A stretch of 41,020 nt of DNA from CAZIWJ01 sp964542855 (GTDB lineage: Bacteria > Bacteroidota > Bacteroidia > Cytophagales > Cyclobacteriaceae), in NCBI GenBank assembly GCA_964542855.1, contig CAZIWJ010000002.1, positions 1 through 41,020 of the forward strand, given 5' to 3'. The notes under the pieces were generated by a model. The model was not told where the DNA came from. It did no database searches and saw nothing but the letters and a program-made list of their open reading frames with translations. Below are positions 36,701 to 41,020 of the stretch, one piece after another. Numbering within the stretch: the first letter of the stretch is position 1; every line of letters begins with the position of its first letter. The position numbers and the translations under genes were made by a program.

Positions 36701-38988
36701 TTAACCAGTAACCCGAAGTTCACCAGTGTGTAAGCATAATCAGTTTCGCTTCCGGCAAGGGTAACATCGCTTACCAGGTTGTTTGCTTCGTCGCGGATTT
36801 CCCACTGGTAGCTATTAGGGTTAAATGCCTGGGTTGCCGGGTCTACTTCCAGTTCGTACGTTCTGGGTGAACAGTTTTTGTCGGTTGAAAACAGGTTATT
36901 AACCTGAAAACCGGCCGTTGGATCGGGTAAAATGCGAACCTTGGCCGTATCGCCCTGTTGTTCACAACCATTAGAAGCCCGGGCCTCCATCCATATGCTG
37001 TAAGTATGGCTGTTCCCAGCCGGGGCATTATTGCCAAAAGCAGGAGGTAAAAAGCTATCCTGTGCAGGTTGTTGTACGTATTGATCGGTACTTCCACTGA
37101 TGCTGTCGTAAACATACCAGGTATACCGGTTAATCGTTGTTGGCTGGCTGGCAACGGTTGTATCCATAGTAAAAGTTACTGCTGTACCCGGGCACCCGGT
37201 GGTATCGAGCGGTTTAAAAGAAGCAAAAGGTACCGGGTCTACTGGTACGTCGATTGTTACGGAATCTACACACTGGCCCACACCGGTTTCAGCAACCAGA
37301 GTTACCGGGTAGCTACCGGCTTCTCCCAGCATCTTACTAAATACATTACTATTATTAATGGTTGTATCAATTATACCATCGTTTGTAAAATCCCACTCGA
37401 GGCTGGTTACCGCATCCCCATTCACAACCGTATCAATTTGCGCATCCGGGGTAAACAAGGTGGAATCACCGGCACAGGTTTGAGAGAAGGTAAAATTAAC
37501 ATCCGGGTTTTCGTAAACATTAACAAAAACGGTATCGCTGGTGAAGCAGGTTACGCCCGGGTTAGTAGTAATTAATTCCACCATGTACGAACCGGGTTCG
37601 GTATAAGTACCGGTGAAAGGTCCAGAACTAGTGCGGGTGCTATCTATTATTGAAGTACTGTTCTTCTTGTAAAAATTCCAGGTCCATTCCGAACCAGCAT
37701 GGGTGTTAGTGCTGCTGTTGTTAAAGCGAACCTGGAATGAATCAGACTGGGATGCATTCTGGCAGAACGGGCTACCCAAAGGATTACCGGAGGTGTTGCT
37801 CAGGCTAATGTCTGCAAAAGCAGTAGAAATAATATTTACGTTATATGTAAAGCTTTCCGTACATCCTCCACCAAAAGCATTAGCATCTCTTGCTAACAAC
37901 ACGATGGCTTTATCGCCTGGGGTGGCAAAAGAAAAGGTGGGGTTAGTGCCGTTTCGTGTAGCCAGGGGCGAACCCGTAGCCGTGGCGTTATCGTAAAATT
38001 CCCAGGTGTACTGCAGGCTGGCCCCAGCAATTCCGGGCGTATTGTTATTAAAGTAAATCGGTTCGTTGATACAAAAGGTATCGGCCAGGGCGCCGGAAGC
38101 ATCTGCTTCACGGGTAATGAATGATGGCGATGGACTATCTACAATTTCTATTACACCGGTAGTGGTTTCGGCAGGGAAGTCACCATCGATCAGGTTTCCC
38201 GAAACGGGGTTCAAGTAATCACCGTCGGTTGTATCAGAATCGTAAGGGTTACAAACATTCCAGTTTTTAAGCGTAACCTCAAACTGTTGGCCTACGGTAG
38301 CGGTTGGCGGCACGTAAATATTTTCGCTGGTTTCCCCGGAGGTAATGATCGGCCCGTTTAACACATCAACCGATCCATCATAGGCATAAGTACGCACCGC
38401 CCCTCCTACTTCCACGTTGGCGATATCAGACGCCCCGGTGCCGTAAATCCACTGAATCCAACGCGAGTAGTTGTTAATCGCATCATTTTCAGCCGGGGGT
38501 ACACAATTAAAAGTACTGTTATCGGTAAAATTCAAGGTTGCCGCATTGCCTACACAAACCCGGAAAACCTGTGGGTCGACGGAAATATTACCTCCATTTT
38601 CATTATCGGTATCCCAAACGGTAACATTCTGCTCCTGCACGGTACTGTTACATAACTGGCCATCCACGCTCAGGTATACCCTGGGTTGATAATTACACTG
38701 GCTTCCACCTTGCGGATAAACGTAAGTAGCAGTATCGGCATAATTACCCGGAGAAGTCATCACGGCTGGGCGGGTCACCGTGTTACCATCTCCCCAGTCG
38801 TAAACAAATTCAACCGTTGAGGCAGTAATTCCCCCGTAGTTTACCGCCCATTCGGCCGTAACCGGGGCACATATACCGCTGGGCACCAGGTTATTTCCCT
38901 TAATAGTGGGGCTACAGTCCTGCGCATTTACAAACTGGCTAACTGCCAGAAGTCCGGTTATCAATCCAATAAGTGTGTAAGCTCTCAT
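33799..38988 (-). CDS. Giant PKD-repeat T9SS cargo with type-B CTD
   Basis: The ATG at 38988 gives a clean signal peptide (MRAYTLIGLITGLLA to VNAQ, cleavage near residue 23) and a 1,729-residue protein; the longer frame to 39102 adds no export signal. The N-terminal half has divergent PKD-like domains (FVYDWGDGN, YTWEFYD, LEWDFTNDG). From about residue 965 to 1630 a two-domain unit is repeated four times: type A with GCAPLxVxFxN and WNFGDG, type B with an xGAxxYxWxFGDSTxS core and a Cys near its end. Residues about 1631-1729 form the gliding-motility CTD (VPNAFSPSPNG, YNRWGELLFES, WDGYYKG, YVYKLELIF). By family it is secreted by T9SS and attached at the surface. An adhesin or gliding role is inferred. 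Confidence 0.94.
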   Translation of the reverse strand: MRAYTLIGLITGLLAVSQFVNAQDCSPTIKGNNLVPSGICAPVTAEWAVNYGGITASTVEFVYDWGDGNTVTRPAVMTSPGNYADTATYVYPQGGSQCNYQPRVYLSVDGQLCNSTVQEQNVTVWDTDNENGGNISVDPQVFRVCVGNAATLNFTDNSTFNCVPPAENDAINNYSRWIQWIYGTGASDIANVEVGGAVRTYAYDGSVDVLNGPIITSGETSENIYVPPTATVGQQFEVTLKNWNVCNPYDSDTTDGDYLNPVSGNLIDGDFPAETTTGVIEIVDSPSPSFITREADASGALADTFCINEPIYFNNNTPGIAGASLQYTWEFYDNATATGSPLATRNGTNPTFSFATPGDKAIVLLARDANAFGGGCTESFTYNVNIISTAFADISLSNTSGNPLGSPFCQNASQSDSFQVRFNNSSTNTHAGSEWTWNFYKKNSTSIIDSTRTSSGPFTGTYTEPGSYMVELITTNPGVTCFTSDTVFVNVYENPDVNFTFSQTCAGDSTLFTPDAQIDTVVNGDAVTSLEWDFTNDGIIDTTINNSNVFSKMLGEAGSYPVTLVAETGVGQCVDSVTIDVPVDPVPFASFKPLDTTGCPGTAVTFTMDTTVASQPTTINRYTWYVYDSISGSTDQYVQQPAQDSFLPPAFGNNAPAGNSHTYSIWMEARASNGCEQQGDTAKVRILPDPTAGFQVNNLFSTDKNCSPRTYELEVDPATQAFNPNSYQWEIRDEANNLVSDVTLAGSETDYAYTLVNFGLLVKKYTFRLTPDKDDVCFQPYEETLEVNPNPYADFFLTEVEANCDSVILQASALQKGLIYDWSLSLAEADTSNSNSDAMTIKIPRGAASKNLQVNLQTTNLANCQSNIETESSAVEPAINVDADFTVNPSRTTVANPTVSITNNTVNSGYTYRWNFGDGQTFNGQNPVSHTFPADTGRYTVTLEAGSGSCLDYDSTEVIIDPSAPQVNFDFTAQNGCAPLSVAFTNTSQYAEENAYLWNFGDGSGTSTEVNPEYTFTEPGQYIVELQGSNFNGTTASVSHVVEVYERPVANFTWSNEGATTAGTPVEFINNSEGATNYFWSFGDSTSSANSAPLHIYEETGTYSVELAANSMEGCKDTLNRNITIIPPPARPDFTWRTVQGCDTVQVIFENTSENVAPDTYRWNFGDASAGSTAENPAYTYNEAGDYTVTLSGENPQGERTSVTYNLDIEPYGFPEAAFVFPRNADFYPGDSVSFTNLSVRANQYIWNFGDSTFSSDEFPKHAYREEGTYQVKLMARSFNGCQDTTSEVVTILPEIPELDFTFDVENGCAPLRVNFENMSRYADPDSYVWDFGDGSAISREANPSHVYSEPGLYTVTLQASNALNVTETVRKEELIEVYPSPDAAFAFEAANQYFPEEEIGFINLSEGASTYQWDFGDSTTSTGYEPTYTYAVSEVYPVKLLVSNEYGCTDSLVREVDIQPLLPEVDFTFDPGEGCRPLTVNFTNKTRYAVPDGYKWSFGKGEGTSTKANPTYTYYDAGVYSVVLEATNRNGVTQKIKREFIIEVYDQPQAIFNLRPETVYLGEPLYTSNRSIEAASYEWDFGDGTTTTGFEPEHTYENTGTFDVQLIARNIQGCVDTLLVPNGVTVESGGVVRVPNAFSPSPNGPGSGTNEVGDNDVFLPVYEGVSEFHMTIYNRWGELLFESHDLNVGWDGYYKGRLSPKDAYVYKLELIFNDGQTRTEVGDFILLR

Positions 38989-39005
38989 ACAATCTAATCC
39001 CTTTT

Positions 39006-39019
39006 GGTAAGGTCTTACC
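39006..39019. promoter_or_regulatory. Palindrome in the leader of the giant PKD gene
   Basis: GGTAAG-GT-CTTACC is a perfect 6-bp inverted repeat with a 2-bp spacer. It lies 18-31 nt before the ATG of the PKD gene, where a repressor or an RNA structure could control it. The role is inferred. Confidence 0.35.
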
Positions 39020-39194
39020 ATTTGCATAGAAACAAACACAAAATTGATGCCTCGGATTGTAAGGTTGATTTGCATTAATGTAATAGGAAGATATAATAGC
39101 AAGTATATTTTAGATTGATAAACAGCTGATTTTCAATTTATTATTTAACTTTAAATGGCATTTATTTTATTACAATCCTGTAAAAAATTGTACT

Positions 39195-39222
39195 TTATCA
39201 ATTATACTTTTCATATTGATAA
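39195..39222. promoter_or_regulatory. Inverted octamer pair ATTGATAA
   Basis: TTATCAAT and ATTGATAA form a perfect 8-bp inverted repeat with a 12-nt spacer. A third copy of ATTGATAA lies at 39114-39121. The arrangement fits a two-site operator between divergent genes; the region is AT-rich, so chance is possible. Confidence 0.35.
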
Positions 39223-39351
39223 GTAATATAGCCGTTAGTTTTTCAGCTTTTTTTTCTCGCAACGGAGCAAGCAACTGGTGAGAAGGCACAATGCCTTATA
39301 TTTCCAGTAAAATAACCGTAGTATTGCGTAACCGCCTGATAGCATTTCTCA

Positions 39352-40440
39352 ATGGTTCTTCTTTTATTATTTCTGTTCATTTCAATTCTGTTCTCCTTTC
39401 TGTGCTCTATCCTCGAAGCAGTGCTGTTAAGCATTACCCCTTCCTACACTCGAAGAGCAACTGAAGCAGGTGGGCTTACCGGTAAGTTGCTGGAAGAGTA
39501 CAAAAAAGATATAGACCGCCCGCTTTCGGCTATTCTTACCCTGAATACTATAGCTCATACCGTGGGGGCCATTGGTGTAGGGGCACAGGCCGGTAAACTC
39601 TATGGCTCACAAGCTATTAACGTGGGCGTAACCACGATAAGCTACGAAGGTATTATTGCCACACTCATGACCCTGGCCATTCTTATCTTTTCAGAAATTA
39701 TTCCTAAAACCCTGGGTGCCAATAACTGGAAAACCCTTGCCCCTTTCACAGTGCGTGCATTACGCATCATGCTGCTGATCCTGGCCCCACTGGTATGGCT
39801 CAGCCAGATAATTACCGGGACATTAAAAAAAGAAGACGGGAAAAGCGTTTTAAGCCGTGCTGATTTGTCGGCAATGGCCGGTGCAGGTGAGGAAAGCGGA
39901 GCATTACGGCGGGAAGAATCGGCAGTAATTCGTAATTTACTGGGTTTTGAACAACTAACGGTAAGGGACATTATGACCCCAAAAACCGTGATATTGATGG
40001 TGCACGAAAAGGAAACTCTGTTTAATTTTTCTCGCAAGCAAGTACCTATTCCTTTCTCCCGCATACCGGTGTATTCCGAAACCCGCGACCAGGTAACCGG
40101 TATTCTGCTGAAGGATGAGTTATTACAGTTCGTGGCAGAAGGAAAAGGAGACGACCTCGCCGGTGATCATAAACGAGAAGTTAATTTCGTGCTCGATAAA
40201 ACGCCACTCACTTCATTATTCAAAACAATAACCCAGCAGCGAACCCACTTGTCGATTGTAGTCGATGAATACGGCAGTGTGGCTGGACTGGTAACGCAGG
40301 AAGACCTGTTTGAAACGTTACTGGGAATGGAAATTACCGATGAAATGGATACGGTAGAAGATCTGCAAAAGCTAGCCCGTAAAATCTGGGAACAGCGCAC
40401 CCGGGGCAAATTTTCTTCAATTAAGAAAAACAACGAATAA
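39352..40440 (+). CDS. CNNM/DUF21 and CBS-pair membrane protein
   Basis: The 362-residue protein starts with a membrane helix (LLLLFLFISILFSFL) and the DUF21 signature (CSILEAVLLSITPSY). Further helices follow, with conserved LTLNTIAHTVGAIGVGAQAG and ILIFSEIIPKTLGA. A CBS pair follows at about 200-335 (RDIMTPKTVI, then RTHLSIVVDEYGSVAGLVTQED). By family these proteins are linked to magnesium or other cation transport across the inner membrane, with CBS domains sensing nucleotides. The usual C-terminal CorC/HlyC domain is absent; a short basic tail ends the protein. Confidence 0.92.
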   Translation: MVLLLLFLFISILFSFLCSILEAVLLSITPSYTRRATEAGGLTGKLLEEYKKDIDRPLSAILTLNTIAHTVGAIGVGAQAGKLYGSQAINVGVTTISYEGIIATLMTLAILIFSEIIPKTLGANNWKTLAPFTVRALRIMLLILAPLVWLSQIITGTLKKEDGKSVLSRADLSAMAGAGEESGALRREESAVIRNLLGFEQLTVRDIMTPKTVILMVHEKETLFNFSRKQVPIPFSRIPVYSETRDQVTGILLKDELLQFVAEGKGDDLAGDHKREVNFVLDKTPLTSLFKTITQQRTHLSIVVDEYGSVAGLVTQEDLFETLLGMEITDEMDTVEDLQKLARKIWEQRTRGKFSSIKKNNE

Positions 40441-40508
40441 CCGATTACAATATACTAACCTGAATACACTTACTGTAAACCATTTATTTCACCTTAAATA
40501 AAACGTTT

Positions 40509-40649
40509 ATGCCAGCAGGAAAAAAAAGAAAGTATAAGCCACTCAACCCTTCCGATAGTGATATGCAGCAGCAATCTTCCGAAAGTGAAAACCTAAACAA
40601 CGACAAGAAATCTACAGAAGGGGACACTACTGATCAAAAAGAAGGGTAA
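40509..40649 (+). CDS. Small charged protein, 46 residues
   Basis: I translated this short ORF by hand. It starts at an ATG with a basic N-terminus (MPAGKKRKYKPLNPSDSD) and continues as a Gln/Ser/Glu/Asp-rich tail ending at TAA. It has no membrane or signal segment and is likely disordered. It lies 68 nt after the CNNM gene on the same strand. Real-gene status rests on its ATG, clean stop and position only. Confidence 0.5.
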   Translation: MPAGKKRKYKPLNPSDSDMQQQSSESENLNNDKKSTEGDTTDQKEG

Positions 40650-40661
40650 CTGGTCATTTAA

Positions 40662-40991
40662 CTATTCATTACTACCCAACCATTTTCCCTTATAAGCGGT
40701 AATCTGGCTTTGGAGTTGATTGGCAGCGTCGTTATTTAATTGTATAATAAAGCGTAAAAATTCGGGTGCGCAACCCCCGCTACCCTCTTCTTTATGCTTT
40801 CCGTCCCCTGCCTCCTGGTATGCATTATCGGCTACCTTAAGATGAGGGGTCCGGAAACCTTTTAGTTTCAGCATGAGGTTATTCACCGCATTGGCTGTAG
40901 CATGAACATGGCGATCGTAGGAAGTAGCATTTTTCAGGTCGGTAAAATTACCTTTCCGGTGATGTTTTTTATTCAGAAAGCCACTGAACAC
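40662..40991 (-). CDS. Unknown protein, start uncertain
   Basis: This frame stays open to the right edge; a GTG at 40991 would give 109 residues, and the first ATG (40874) only 70. The codon pattern looks coding from about 40960 down (SYDRHVHATANAVNNLMLKL, then APEFLRFIIQLNNDAANQLQ). It overlaps the end of another minus-strand frame that also looks coding. Possibilities are a short overlap with a GTG start, or a frameshift joining the two. No family is recognised. Confidence 0.5.
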   Translation of the reverse strand: MFSGFLNKKHHRKGNFTDLKNATSYDRHVHATANAVNNLMLKLKGFRTPHLKVADNAYQEAGDGKHKEEGSGGCAPEFLRFIIQLNNDAANQLQSQITAYKGKWLGSNE

Positions 40992-41020
40992 AGTCTTCGT
41001 GCTTGTCGAAGGTACCGAAA
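40969..41020 (-). CDS. C-terminal end of an unknown protein, cut by the window edge
   Basis: In this frame the last 16 residues read FGTFDKHEDCVQWLSE and stop at TAA (40971-40969). The codon choice is typical of the neighbouring genes. The 5' part lies outside the window and no family can be named. Confidence 0.45.
   Translation of the reverse strand, partial: FGTFDKHEDCVQWLSE

Larger units (their letters stand above)
38989..39351. other. AT-rich divergent regulatory region
   Basis: This 363-base stretch separates the giant PKD gene (minus) from the CNNM gene (plus) and contains no gene. It holds a 14-bp palindrome (39006-39019), three copies of the octamer ATTGATAA (39114-39121, 39195-39202 inverted, 39215-39222) and a small hairpin AAGGC/GCCTT (39283-39297). 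No exact TAnnTTTG box is present. TAGTATTG at 39319-39326 is one mismatch away and lies 25 nt before the CNNM ATG. Confidence 0.55.

Noticed and set aside
33799..38988. CRISPR or tandem DNA repeat array
   Set aside because: The periodicity of about 495 bp is at protein-domain level with diverged DNA, and there are no short identical repeats with unique spacers.
38989..39102. Longer N-terminus for the giant PKD protein
   Set aside because: It would bury the signal peptide 38 residues inside the protein and run through the palindrome; the ATG at 38988 gives a normal export signal.
40965..40971. A AAA AAC slippery heptamer for programmed frameshifting
   Set aside because: The zero-frame register is wrong for the slip, and the stop codon overlaps the start of the A run.

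Overview
The window looks like chromosomal DNA of a gliding or surface-active member of the Bacteroidota, most likely order Cytophagales. The evidence is two giant secreted proteins ending in type-B type IX secretion (T9SS) sorting domains, a PorP/SprF partner protein, signal peptides that end in 'AQ', several matches to the Bacteroidota promoter box TAnnTTTG, and the order DUF177-rpmF / fabH-efp-accB-accC. No rRNA, tRNA, CRISPR array or mobile element was found.

Layout. Positions 1-7679 (+) hold the 3' part of a giant surface protein made of PKD, fibronectin III-like and SprB-like modules and cut by the left edge. Positions 7824-12309 (-) hold a fatty-acid and translation block: biotin carboxylase, BCCP, EF-P, KAS III, ribosomal protein L32 and a DUF177 protein. 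Positions 12464-15413 (+) hold an exported TPR protein and ATP-type PEP carboxykinase, closed by a strong hairpin shared with convergent msrA. Positions 15538-18859 (-) carry a lipoprotein MsrA and a tight SPOR / M20 hydrolase / prephenate dehydrogenase operon. Positions 18988-25093 carry isocitrate dehydrogenase, a TPR lipoprotein, a 54-residue two-helix membrane protein on the opposite strand, a Sua5-type tRNA t6A enzyme, pgk overlapping an aminotransferase gene, and a small conserved protein.

The region 25122-39102 is an envelope and surface island. On the minus strand, in order of transcription, come an ECF sigma factor, an overlapping one-helix putative anti-sigma factor and an LPP20-like lipoprotein with a clear terminator. 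A 600-bp gap follows, then an LPP20-like/DUF4384 protein and an exported transglutaminase-like protein that appears to carry a beta-propeller. This set is the best candidate here for an uncharacterised system. It is followed by an exported thioredoxin-fold protein without CXXC, a PorP/SprF protein and a 1,729-residue PKD-rich T9SS cargo whose C-terminal half is a two-domain unit repeated four times. The window ends with a CNNM/DUF21-CBS membrane protein, a 46-residue charged ORF and two overlapping ORFs at the right edge.

How the genes may work together. AccB, AccC and FabH supply and start fatty-acid synthesis. PckA, Icd and Pgk are central carbon enzymes. EF-P, L32 and Sua5 support translation. 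PorP/SprF and the giant PKD protein form a likely translocon-accessory and cargo pair. The sigma/anti-sigma pair may control the adjacent LPP20 and transglutaminase genes, which is inference from position only.
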